DNA from: Kribbella flavida DSM 17836 | Lineage (GTDB): Bacteria; Actinomycetota; Actinomycetes; Propionibacteriales; Kribbellaceae | Reading direction: 5' to 3' | Assembly: GCF_000024345.1 (NCBI RefSeq) | Contig: NC_013729.1 | Location: 6,262,001-6,326,000, forward strand | DNA length: 64,000 nt | Program-made: the position numbers and the translations under genes | The notes under the pieces: generated by a model | Database searches by the model: none | The model's input: the letters and a program-made list of their open reading frames with translations, nothing else | What the model was told of the DNA's origin: nothing | Shown here: in pieces, positions 25,697 through 33,293 of the stretch | Position numbering within the stretch: the first letter of the stretch is position 1 | Layout of the letters: each line of letters opens with the position of its first letter

Positions 25697-26923
25697 GTGC
25701 ACCACATGGCCTCGTTGCTGATCGAGCTGGGCGCGGTCCTGCTCGCGCTGGGCATCCTGGGCCGGATCGCCGGCCGGGTCGGCTTCTCGCCGATCCCGCT
25801 CTACCTGCTCGCCGGACTCGCGTTCGGGCACGGCGGCCTGCTGCCGCTGGACGCCAGCGAGGAGTTCGTTGCCACCGGCGCCGAGATCGGTGTGATCCTG
25901 CTGCTGTTGCTGCTCGGCCTGGAGTACACCGCGTCCGACCTGGTCGGCACGCTGAAGACGCAGTACCTGTCCGGGGTGGTCGACTTCCTGCTGAACGCGC
26001 TGCCCGGCGCGGCGGTCGCGCTGCTGCTCGGCTGGGGCCCGGTCGCCGCGGTGGCGCTCGGCGGCGTCACCTGGATCTCGTCGTCCGGCGTGATCGCGAA
26101 GGTGGTCGGCGACCTCGGTCGGCTCGGTAACCGGGAGACCCCCGTGGTGCTCGGCATCCTGGTGCTCGAGGACCTCTCGATGGCCGTCTACCTGCCGATC
26201 CTCACCGCGCTGCTGGCCGGCGTCGGGCTGGCCGGCGGCAGCGTCACGCTGCTGATCTCGCTCGGCACGGTCAGCCTCGTGCTGTTCGTGGCGCTGCGCT
26301 ACGGCCGGCTGATCAGCCGGGCTGTCTCCTCCGACAACCCCGAGATGCTGCTACTCGTCGTCCTGGGCCTGACGCTGCTGGTCGCGGGTGTCGCCCAGCA
26401 GTTGCAGGTGTCGGCCGCGGTCGGGGCGTTTCTGGTCGGCATCGCGCTGTCCGGCGAGGTCGCACACGGCGCACGCCGCCTGCTCACCCCGTTGCGGGAC
26501 CTGTTCGCGGCGGTCTTCTTCGTCTTCTTCGGGCTGAGCACCGACCCGCGGGAGATCCCGCCGGTGCTCGGCATCGCGCTCGCGCTGGCCGTGCTGACCG
26601 CGCTGACGAAGGTGTTCACCGGCTGGTACGCCGCTCGCCGGGCGGGCATCAAGCCGGCCGGCCGGTGGCGGGCGGGCGGCACGCTGGTGGCTCGCGGCGA
26701 GTTCTCGATCGTGATCGCCGGGCTCGCCGTCGGGGTCGAACCTCGCCTCGGCCCGCTGGCCACGGCGTACGTGCTGATCCTGGTCATCCTGGGCCCGCTG
26801 GCGGCGCGCTACACCGAGCCGATCGCCCGCAAGCTCACCGCCAAGAAGCCGGCCGCCGTTCCTCCCCCGGCCGACGGTCCGCTCGAAGAGCGGCTGGACG
26901 ACCCGGCGAACACGGCGAGCTGA
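25697..26923 (+). CDS. CPA2-family cation/proton antiporter (KhtU/KefB-like)
   Basis: 408 residues with about 12 membrane helices (LLIELGAVLLALGILGRIAG, IGVILLLLLLGLEYT, VVLGILVLEDLSMAVYLPIL, MLLLVVLGLTLLVAGVAQQL, AVGAFLVGIALSG). The LGLEYT and LEDLS segments are hallmarks of CPA2 exchangers. It probably exports potassium in exchange for protons, gated by the KhtT-like subunit. No C-terminal RCK_N domain is attached, so regulation depends on the separate subunit. The C-terminus is a short cytoplasmic tail with Pro and acidic residues. GTG 25697 has GGGAGG upstream; ATG 25706 is an alternative start. Confidence 0.92.
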   Translation: MHHMASLLIELGAVLLALGILGRIAGRVGFSPIPLYLLAGLAFGHGGLLPLDASEEFVATGAEIGVILLLLLLGLEYTASDLVGTLKTQYLSGVVDFLLNALPGAAVALLLGWGPVAAVALGGVTWISSSGVIAKVVGDLGRLGNRETPVVLGILVLEDLSMAVYLPILTALLAGVGLAGGSVTLLISLGTVSLVLFVALRYGRLISRAVSSDNPEMLLLVVLGLTLLVAGVAQQLQVSAAVGAFLVGIALSGEVAHGARRLLTPLRDLFAAVFFVFFGLSTDPREIPPVLGIALALAVLTALTKVFTGWYAARRAGIKPAGRWRAGGTLVARGEFSIVIAGLAVGVEPRLGPLATAYVLILVILGPLAARYTEPIARKLTAKKPAAVPPPADGPLEERLDDPANTAS

Positions 26924-26940
26924 TGTCGCGGACCTGCAGC

Positions 26941-27007
26941 ACTCACCAACCGCGGCCTCCACGGCGTGGCGGGGGCAACACGCCGTGGAGCGATCAGGTT
27001 GGTGAGT
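26941..27007. terminator. Two-tier bidirectional terminator hairpin
   Basis: Outer arms ACTCACCAACC (26941-26951) and GGTTGGTGAGT (26997-27007) and inner arms CTCCACGGCGTG (26957-26968) and CACGCCGTGGAG (26979-26990) pair perfectly, with a small internal loop between them. It sits between the converging antiporter and YdeI genes. Confidence 0.88.
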
Positions 27008-27016
27008 GGTGGGCGT

Positions 27017-27625
27017 TCAGCGCGGGTGGTTGGCGCGCTGGTTGACGGCGGCGAGCTCGACGGTCTGCCGGATCCGGCGGGCCCGGGTCTCCGGCCGCTT
27101 GGCCAGCGCGATCCACTCCAGGATCCGCCGCCGGGACGACGGCGGGAACGCCTGGAAGTGCTCGGCCGCCGAGTCGTTCCGGTCGAACTGCGCCTGCAGG
27201 TCGGCCGGAACGACCAGATTCTGCGCTTCCGCGAGGCAGTCCCAGGTCCCGGTTCGCTTGGCGTGCTCGACGACCTCTTGCCCCGCCGGCGCCATCAGCC
27301 CGGCGGCCGTGAGCCGCCCGACCCGGTCGCGGTTCACCTGACTCCAGGTGCTGCGCGGGTTCCGCGGCGTGAAGCACTGGTACGTCGTCCGGTCGTCGCG
27401 CTTGATCGTCTTGCTGTCCACCCAGCCGAAGCACAACGCGTGCTCGACCGCCGCCACGTAGTTGACCGCGGCAACGCCTTCGCGGCCGCGGTGCACCACC
27501 AGCCACACCGACCGCTCCGACCGCCCGTGGGTGACCAGCCAGTCCCGCCACTCGGGCACGCTGCTGACCTGCACCGCCAGGTCGTCGGTCATGTCCGCCT
27601 TCGCCACCGCCGCCGTGCTGGTCAT
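27017..27625 (-). CDS. YdeI/OmdA family protein
   Basis: 202 residues of the bacteriocin-protection (YdeI/OmpD-associated) family: WRDWLVTHGRSERSVWLVVHR, EHALCFGWVDSKTIKRDDRTTYQCFTPRNPRSTWSQVNRDRV (shared core, read in parts), and a C-terminal FPPSSRRRILEWIALAKRPETRARRIRQTVELAA matching the end of the gene at 3948-4394. Function in actinomycetes is unknown. Start ATG 27625 has GAGG 7 nt upstream. Single gene converging on the antiporter. Confidence 0.9.
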   Translation of the reverse strand: MTSTAAVAKADMTDDLAVQVSSVPEWRDWLVTHGRSERSVWLVVHRGREGVAAVNYVAAVEHALCFGWVDSKTIKRDDRTTYQCFTPRNPRSTWSQVNRDRVGRLTAAGLMAPAGQEVVEHAKRTGTWDCLAEAQNLVVPADLQAQFDRNDSAAEHFQAFPPSSRRRILEWIALAKRPETRARRIRQTVELAAVNQRANHPR

Positions 27626-27703
27626 CGCGGTTCCTCTCCTCGCCGTCGACCACCACTCTGCCGCAGATAAGTGCTCACCCACTGAGCACTTATCCGAGCG
27701 ATC

Positions 27704-28189
27704 TCAGAACAGCGCGTCCGCGCGCTCCAGGCTGAGCAGAGCCTGCTTGCGCGACAACCCACCCGCGTAGCCGGTCAGGTGGCCGGTGGAGGCGACCACT
27801 CGGTGGCAGGGCACGATGATGCTGATCGGGTTCTTGCCGTTGGCCAGGCCGACGGCGCGGGAGGCGGCGGCAGTCTTGCCGAGCACGTCCGCCAGTTCGC
27901 CATACGTCGTGGTGGTGCCGTACGGGATCTCGGTCAGCGCGGTCCACACCTCGCGCTGGAACGGTGTGCCGACCAGTTTGAGCGGCACGTCGAAGGTGGT
28001 CCGGGTGCCGTCGAAGTACTCGGTCAGCTGCCGGACCACCTCGGGCAGGATCGTGTCGTCGCGCGGCCCGAAGGTCTCCATCGGCGGGCGGTGACGGTGC
28101 TGCTCCATGTAGATGCCCATCAGCTCACCCTCGTCGGAACCGACCAGGGTGAGGTCGCCGATCGGGCTGCCGATCACGGCGTACGGCAT
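27704..28189 (-). CDS. ogt: Methylated-DNA-protein-cysteine methyltransferase
   Basis: 161 residues. Removes the methyl group from O6-methylguanine in a suicidal transfer to its own cysteine. The active-site motif is IVPCHRVV (Cys at about residue 127), with the winged-helix DNA-binding segment GTPFQREVWTALTEIPYGTTTTYGELA before it. The N-terminal domain is the usual small ribonuclease-like fold. ATG 28189 follows the GNAT stop by one base. Last gene of the alkylation-repair operon, supplying the methyltransferase activity that the AlkA fusion lacks. Confidence 0.95.
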   Translation of the reverse strand: MPYAVIGSPIGDLTLVGSDEGELMGIYMEQHRHRPPMETFGPRDDTILPEVVRQLTEYFDGTRTTFDVPLKLVGTPFQREVWTALTEIPYGTTTTYGELADVLGKTAAASRAVGLANGKNPISIIVPCHRVVASTGHLTGYAGGLSRKQALLSLERADALF

Positions 28190-28190
28190 G

Positions 28191-28751
28191 TCAGTCCTTC
28201 CTCGTCGAGGCCCACTGCGCGCGGGTGATCCGGTAGAGCACGTGCCGCTGCAACCGGTGGCCAGGCTGAATCCTGGGGTGGTCGAAGTCGCCGGCCTCGT
28301 CGTGCGTCATGCCGATCCGTGACATCACTCGCTGGGACGCGACGTTGGTGGTCGCGGTGAACGAGACGATCTCGGCCAGCCCGGCCGGGCCGAAGCCGTA
28401 CGCCAGCGCGGCGTGCGCCGCCTCGGTGGCGTACCCGTTGCCCCAGGCCTCTTTCGCCAGCCGCCAGCCGACCTCCACCGCCGGGGTGAAGTGCGCCTCG
28501 AAGCGGGGCACCGACAGCCCGGTGAAACCGATGAAACGCCCGGTCTCCAGCACCTCCAGCGCCCACAGCCCGAAGCCGAGCCGGTCGAAGCTCTCGGTGG
28601 TCCGGTCGATCAGCGCATCGCTCTGCTCCCGGGTCTGCGGCGCCGGGAAGTGCTGCATCACCGCCGGGTCCGCGTTCAGCGCCGCGAACGGCTCCCGGTC
28701 GGCGTCGGTCCAGCGGCGCAGGCGCAGCCGGTCGGTGGTCAGCTCGGTCAT
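28191..28751 (-). CDS. GNAT N-acetyltransferase (RimJ/RimL-like)
   Basis: 186 residues. Starts TTDRLRLRRWTDADREPFAALNADPAVMQHFP like RimJ/RimL family members, with the acetyl-CoA-binding region VEVGWRLAKEAWGNGYATEAAHAALAYGF (about 95-123) and EIVSFTATTNVASQRVMSRIGM. The substrate is unknown. It sits between alkA and ogt with 1-bp gaps on both sides, so it is cotranscribed with DNA alkylation repair genes; whether it acts on a repair protein or a toxic metabolite is open. Confidence 0.92.
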   Translation of the reverse strand: MTELTTDRLRLRRWTDADREPFAALNADPAVMQHFPAPQTREQSDALIDRTTESFDRLGFGLWALEVLETGRFIGFTGLSVPRFEAHFTPAVEVGWRLAKEAWGNGYATEAAHAALAYGFGPAGLAEIVSFTATTNVASQRVMSRIGMTHDEAGDFDHPRIQPGHRLQRHVLYRITRAQWASTRKD

Positions 28752-28752
28752 C

Positions 28753-30237
28753 TCACTCCGCGGGAATCCGGTTGATGGGGTGTTCTCCGGTCGCCCAGAG
28801 GTACTGCACGGCGTACGCCCGCCACGGCCGCCAGGCCCGGGCGTGCGCGATCAGCGCTTTCGGTGCCGTCGGCAACCCGAGGTCGCGGGCGGCGTAGCGG
28901 ATGCCGAGATCGCTGGCCACGAAGGCGTCCGGGTCACCGAGCGCTCGCATCGCGATCGACTCGACCGTCCACGGCCCGACCCCGGGCAGCGCGGCGAGCT
29001 GCTCGCGGGCCCGGTCCCAGTCGCTGCCGGCACCGAGGTCGATCTCGCCCGCCGCGAGCGCCGCGACCAGCGTGGTGAGCGTCGTCCGCCGGGACTGCGG
29101 GAAGGCCAGCGTCTCCGGGTCCAGCCCGGCGAGCGCGTCCATCCGCGGGAAGAGGTGGGTCAGTCCACCGGCCGGGTCGTCCACCGGTTCGCCGTACGCC
29201 TGGACGAGCCGGCTCGCGTGCGTCCGCGCCGCGGCTGTCGACACCTGCTGCCCGAGCACCGCCCGTACGGCGAACTCGGCGCCGTCGACGGTCCGTGGGA
29301 CGCGCCGGCCCGGCGCCTTCGCGACCAGCGGAGCGAGCACCGGGTCCTCCGACAGCAACTCGTCGACGGCGACCGGGTCGGCGTCCAGGTCGAGCATCCG
29401 GCGGCAGCGGCTGATCGCGATCGCGAGGTCGCGCTGGTCGGTCAGCGACAGCTGACACGCGATGTGGTCGGGCGTCGGGCGGAGCGAGACGACGCCGTGG
29501 CCGTGCGGCAGTCGCAGCGTCCGGCGGTACGCGCCGCCATGCCACTCCTCGACGCCGGGAACACCGGTGGCGATCAGATGGCCGAACAGGTTGTCCGGCG
29601 TGAGCGGCGCGCGGAACGGCAGCCGCAGCGAGATCGTCCCCGGCGCTGTCGGGTGCGAGCCGCGGTGCGCCCGGCCCCGCAGCTCGGTCGGCGAGAGCGC
29701 GAACACCTCTTGGACCGTCTCGTTGAACGTGCGGACGCTGGAGAAGCCCGAGGCGAAGGCGACGTCGGCCATCTGCAGGTCGCTGGTTTCGATGAGCACC
29801 CGGGCGGTCTGCGCCCGCTGCGCCCGAGCCAGCGCCAGCGGGCCGGCGCCCAGCTCCGCCTGCAACTGCCGCTGCACCTGACGCACGCTGTAGCCGAGCT
29901 GGGTCGCCAGGCCAGGCACGCCGTCGCGATCGACGACGCCGTCGGCGATCAGGCGCATCGCGCGGGCGACCAGGTCGGCCCGGTCGTTCCACTCCGGCGA
30001 TCCCGGGCTCGCATCCGGCCGGCACCGCTTGCAGGCGCGGAAGCCGGCCTGCTGGGCCGCGGCGGCACTCGGGTAGAACCGCATGTTCTTGACCTTCGGC
30101 GGAACCACCGGGCAGCTCGGCCGGCAGTAGATCCGGGTGGTCAGCACCGCGGTGAAGAACCAGCCGTCGAACCGGGCGTCCTTCGACTGGACCGCGCGCA
30201 CGCACCGCTCGACACATTCGTACATGTGCTCCAGCAT
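28753..30237 (-). CDS. alkA: Ada-like N-terminus fused to AlkA DNA-3-methyladenine glycosylase
   Basis: 494 residues. Residues 1-80 are an Ada zinc/methylphosphotriester domain (YCRPSCP with two Cys, FRACKRCRPDA with two more). About 85-190 is an AraC-type HTH (LATQLGYSVRQVQRQLQAEL, MADVAFASGFSSVRTFNETVQ). About 200-494 is the AlkA glycosylase (HhH LAALPGVGPWTVESIAMRAL with the following catalytic Asp in FVASDLGIRYA). It lacks the Ada C-terminal O6-alkylguanine domain, which is encoded separately by ogt in this operon. It should sense DNA methylation, activate its own operon and excise 3-methylpurines. Start may be ATG 30225 instead. Confidence 0.93.
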   Translation of the reverse strand: MLEHMYECVERCVRAVQSKDARFDGWFFTAVLTTRIYCRPSCPVVPPKVKNMRFYPSAAAAQQAGFRACKRCRPDASPGSPEWNDRADLVARAMRLIADGVVDRDGVPGLATQLGYSVRQVQRQLQAELGAGPLALARAQRAQTARVLIETSDLQMADVAFASGFSSVRTFNETVQEVFALSPTELRGRAHRGSHPTAPGTISLRLPFRAPLTPDNLFGHLIATGVPGVEEWHGGAYRRTLRLPHGHGVVSLRPTPDHIACQLSLTDQRDLAIAISRCRRMLDLDADPVAVDELLSEDPVLAPLVAKAPGRRVPRTVDGAEFAVRAVLGQQVSTAAARTHASRLVQAYGEPVDDPAGGLTHLFPRMDALAGLDPETLAFPQSRRTTLTTLVAALAAGEIDLGAGSDWDRAREQLAALPGVGPWTVESIAMRALGDPDAFVASDLGIRYAARDLGLPTAPKALIAHARAWRPWRAYAVQYLWATGEHPINRIPAE

Positions 30238-30392
30238 CGCCGCCCGCGCAGACCGGCGCTAGCGGATTTGCGCCATCAACCTGAACACGCCGGTCGGCGG
30301 AAAAACGACGCCAGGATCCCGCGGCGGATTCCCGCCAGCTTCCGACGGCGCGGGGCGCTGGACTGGAAGCCTACCGATCGAAAGGCAGGACG

Positions 30393-31133
30393 ATGAAGGT
30401 TCTCGAAGGCAAGCTGGCGCTGGTGACCGGTGGAAGCCGCGGCATCGGGGCGGCGACCGCGGTGGCGCTGGCCGAGGCCGGCGCGGACGTGGCGCTGACC
30501 TACCAGAGCGCGGACGATGCCGCGGCCGCCGTGGTGAAGCAGATCGAGGCGCTCGGGCAGCGCGGGTTCGCCCTCCGGGCGGATGCCGCGGACTCCGCGG
30601 CGGTGGACGACGCGGTGGCGAGGGCGGCCGGCGAGCTCGGCGGCCTCGACATCTTCGTCAACAACGCCGGGGTCGGCACCAGCGGGATGATCACCGACGT
30701 GGAGCTGGCCGAGGTCGACCGGGTGATCACGGTGAACGTGCGCGGCGCGTACGTCGCGGCGCGGGCAGCGGCGTCGCGGCTGGCCGACGGCGGGCGGATG
30801 ATCCACGTCGGCAGCTGCATCGCGAACCGCAACGCCGGACCCGGCATGACCCTGTACGCGCTGAGCAAGTCGGCCCTGGTCGGGATGAGCAAGGGCCTCG
30901 CCCGCGACCTCGGCCCGCGCGGCATCACGTCGAACGTCGTACAGCCCGGCCCGACCGACACCGCGATGAACCCGGCCGACGGCCCGTACGCCGCGCCGCA
31001 GCTCAGCCACCTGGCCCTCGACCGCTTCGGCACCCCGCAGGAGGTCGCCGCCGCGGTCGTGTACCTCGCCGGCCCGACCGCGTCGTACGTCACCGGCACG
31101 GAACTGACCATCGACGGCGGCCACAGCGCCTGA
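30393..31133 (+). CDS. SDR family oxidoreductase (FabG-like)
   Basis: 246 residues, a classical SDR. Cofactor motif TGGSRGIGAATAV (residues 12-24), NNAGVG, catalytic Ser in HVGSCIAN, YALSK with Tyr and Lys, and the C-terminal YVTGTELTIDGGHSA. The Arg after the first Gly motif and the SADDAAAAV segment suggest NADP(H). Substrate unknown; it has the sequence habit of general 3-oxoacyl reductase-like enzymes. Start ATG 30393 has AAGGCAGGA upstream. Single-gene unit ended by a perfect 17-bp hairpin. Confidence 0.92.
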   Translation: MKVLEGKLALVTGGSRGIGAATAVALAEAGADVALTYQSADDAAAAVVKQIEALGQRGFALRADAADSAAVDDAVARAAGELGGLDIFVNNAGVGTSGMITDVELAEVDRVITVNVRGAYVAARAAASRLADGGRMIHVGSCIANRNAGPGMTLYALSKSALVGMSKGLARDLGPRGITSNVVQPGPTDTAMNPADGPYAAPQLSHLALDRFGTPQEVAAAVVYLAGPTASYVTGTELTIDGGHSA

Positions 31134-31142
31134 CGAGCCGCC

Positions 31143-31183
31143 CCGTCGCGGGTCGACCCGCCCCCTGGGTCGACCCGCGACGG
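31143..31183 (+). terminator. Perfect 17-bp hairpin terminator
   Basis: CCGTCGCGGGTCGACCC (31143-31159) pairs perfectly with 31167-31183 around a 7-nt loop, 9 nt after the SDR stop codon. No U-tract. Confidence 0.9.
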
Positions 31184-31255
31184 CTGCCGACCCTTGGGGT
31201 GGCGGCTGGCGCAGGAGCGTGCAAGGTTGTCGGTGGCGGCCCCTAGCTTGAGGGG

Positions 31256-32053
31256 ATGAAGTTTTCGGTGACGTTCGGGGCTGTGGGGGCTGGGCGGGAT
31301 CCGCGGGGCCTGGCGGAGTTGGCCCGGGTGGCTGAGCAGTGCGGCTGGGACGGGATGTTCCTGGAGGACTACCTGATCTACCAGGGCGACGCGTCCGCGG
31401 CGGCGTACGACCCTTGGGTCTGCTTGGCAGCGATGGCCTGCGCGACCAGCCGCATCCACCTGGGCACCACGGTGACCCCGCTCCCGAGGCGCCGCCCGTG
31501 GAAGGTGGCAGCCGAAGCGGTCGCGCTGGACCACCTGTCGGGCGGCCGGATGATTCTCGGGGTGGGGATCGGCGATCCCACCGACCCGTTCCTCGCCGAC
31601 GTCGGCGAAGCAACGGATCCGCGGGTCCTGGCCGAGATGCTGGACGAGGCCCTGGAGGTCATCGACGCTTTGTGGACAGGCGAACCGGTCCACCACAGCG
31701 GACGGCACTACCAGTTGGACGGCGTGCGGTTGGCGGCACGACCGGTGCAGCGGCCGCGCATCCCGGTGTGGGTCGGCGGCAACATGCTGGTACCAGCCGT
31801 CCGCCGGCGGATCCTGCGGTGGGACGGCTCGTGCGCCTACAAAGGCCCCACCACCGCATCCCTACCGATCACCCCGGAGGACGTCGCGGCGCTGCGTGCG
31901 GAACGCGGCGACGCAGCCTTCGCCCTCAAGGTCAGCGGCGGCGACCCGGCAGCGTTCGCCGCCGCCGGCGCCACGTGGTGGGGACGGTGGGTCCCGCCGG
32001 GCCCGTTCGAGGACGCGCTGGCGGTCGTGCGCGGTGGGCCACCGCGCAACTGA
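31256..32053 (+). CDS. LLM-class flavin-dependent oxidoreductase
   Basis: 265 residues, luciferase-like TIM barrel: MKFSVTFGAVGAGRDPRGLAELARVAEQ, GWDGMFLEDY, TSRIHLGTTVTPLPRRRPWKVAAEAVALDHLSGGRMILGVGIG (typical flavin/F420 region, read in parts) and ALWTGEPVHHSGRHYQLDG. Such enzymes use FMN or F420; the substrate is not inferable. Slightly shorter than usual at the C-terminus. A TAGCTT -10-like box ends about 9 nt before the ATG, so the message may be leaderless, although GAGGGG also touches the start. Followed by the LacI gene's promoter. Confidence 0.9.
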   Translation: MKFSVTFGAVGAGRDPRGLAELARVAEQCGWDGMFLEDYLIYQGDASAAAYDPWVCLAAMACATSRIHLGTTVTPLPRRRPWKVAAEAVALDHLSGGRMILGVGIGDPTDPFLADVGEATDPRVLAEMLDEALEVIDALWTGEPVHHSGRHYQLDGVRLAARPVQRPRIPVWVGGNMLVPAVRRRILRWDGSCAYKGPTTASLPITPEDVAALRAERGDAAFALKVSGGDPAAFAAAGATWWGRWVPPGPFEDALAVVRGGPPRN

Positions 32054-32153
32054 GTACGCCTCCACCAAGCACGGCGGCGCGCATTCGAGTGGTGGAGCAG
32101 GCACCGTGCGAGCGAGGAGCCCGCTGGGGGCGGAGTACAACCGGACCGACCCG

Positions 32154-32182
32154 TTGACACAACAAATCCCCCGGGTCAGACT
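32154..32182 (+). promoter_or_regulatory. Candidate sigma-70 promoter of the lacI-glycosidase unit
   Basis: TTGACA (32154-32159), a 17-bp spacer and CAGACT (32177-32182), 48 bp before the LacI start. The sequence TTTATCGTTCAAA downstream (about 32191-32203) could hold an autoregulatory operator, but I see no convincing LacI-type dyad. Confidence 0.55.
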
Positions 32183-32229
32183 GCGGGGAGTTTTATCGTT
32201 CAAACACCCTGTCCGCCGAGGGGGTCGTG

Positions 32230-33252
32230 ATGGCCACGCTCAAGCAGGTCGCGGCGCACGCCGAGGTGTCGGTGCAGACCGTGTCCAACGCGTTGAACGC
32301 CCCGCACCGGCTACGGCCGGACACCCTGGAGCGGGTCACCCGGTCGATCGAGTTGCTCAACTACCGCCCGAATCGTAACGCCCGCAGCCTGCGTACCAGC
32401 GCGGTCGAGCTGATCGGCTACTGCGTCCCCAGCTGGCCCGACGGCCAGGCGCATTTGGTGATGGACCAGTTTCTGCACGCTCTCTGCACCGCCGCCGAGA
32501 ACACCGGTCGGCACATCCTGCTGTTCACCGCGCCGACTGGCCTGGACGGCATGCCGGTGTACGACGACCTGCACGCGCGCCGACTGGTGGACGGGTTCGT
32601 GCTGTCGCAGACCGAGACGCACGACCCGCGGCACGGCTGGCTGAAGGAGCAGCGGATTCCGTTCGTCTCCTTCGGCCGGGTCTGGCAGCAGACCACCCAG
32701 CCCGGCCCGTACGTCGACGTCGACGGCGCGAGTGGTTGCGCGACGGCGACGCGGCACCTCGCCGAGACCGGACGGCGGCGGATCGGTTTTCTCGGCTGGC
32801 CGCGCACCTCCGGCCTGGCCGAGGACCGGCTGAGCGGCTGGCGCCGGGCCTGCCAGCAGCTCGGCCTGCCCACCGACGGCCTGGCGGTGCACTGCCCGGA
32901 GGACACCCTCGACGCCGGCGCCGACGCGACCGCCGAACTGCTCGACGCGACCGAGCCGGTGGACGGGATCGTTGCCCTGAGCGACGTTCTCGCGCTCGGC
33001 GCGCTGCGCGAGCTCGCCCGGCGCGGCCTGACCGCCGGCACCGACGTCGGGCTGACCGGCTTCGACGACTCACCGCTCGCCTCGGTGGTCTCCCCCGCAC
33101 TCACCTCACTGCGGCAACCGATGGACCGGATCGCCACCGCGCTGATCGCCATCCTCACCGCCACCCCCGGCGACGGCGCCGAGCCAGCCGCGCCGGCCGA
33201 CCGACTGCTGCAACCGGAACTGGTGATCAGGGGCAGCTCAGCCCCTGGCTGA
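32230..33252 (+). CDS. LacI family transcriptional regulator
   Basis: 340 residues. N-terminal LacI helix-turn-helix TLKQVAAHAEVSVQTVSNALN (residues 3-23, read in two parts: recognition helix VSVQTVSNAL), hinge NYRPNRNARSLRT, and a periplasmic-binding-like ligand domain (LVDGFVLSQTETHDPRHGWL, PVDGIVALSDVLALGALREL, DVGLTGFDDSPLASVVSPALT). ATG 32230 is preceded by GAGGGGG; GTG 32227 is possible. It lies 41 bp upstream of a secreted glycosidase on the same strand, so the sugar released by that enzyme is the likely ligand and the glycosidase gene a likely target. Confidence 0.93.
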   Translation: MATLKQVAAHAEVSVQTVSNALNAPHRLRPDTLERVTRSIELLNYRPNRNARSLRTSAVELIGYCVPSWPDGQAHLVMDQFLHALCTAAENTGRHILLFTAPTGLDGMPVYDDLHARRLVDGFVLSQTETHDPRHGWLKEQRIPFVSFGRVWQQTTQPGPYVDVDGASGCATATRHLAETGRRRIGFLGWPRTSGLAEDRLSGWRRACQQLGLPTDGLAVHCPEDTLDAGADATAELLDATEPVDGIVALSDVLALGALRELARRGLTAGTDVGLTGFDDSPLASVVSPALTSLRQPMDRIATALIAILTATPGDGAEPAAPADRLLQPELVIRGSSAPG

Positions 33253-33293
33253 TGCGACGCGTGCGAGCGCCGCGAGAAGGAGGTATCCCCGTC

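Noticed and set aside
31671..31679. DnaA box CTGTCCACA (as TGTGGACAG)
   Set aside because: Single occurrence inside the LLM oxidoreductase gene; shows that isolated boxes occur by chance, so only clusters were reported.
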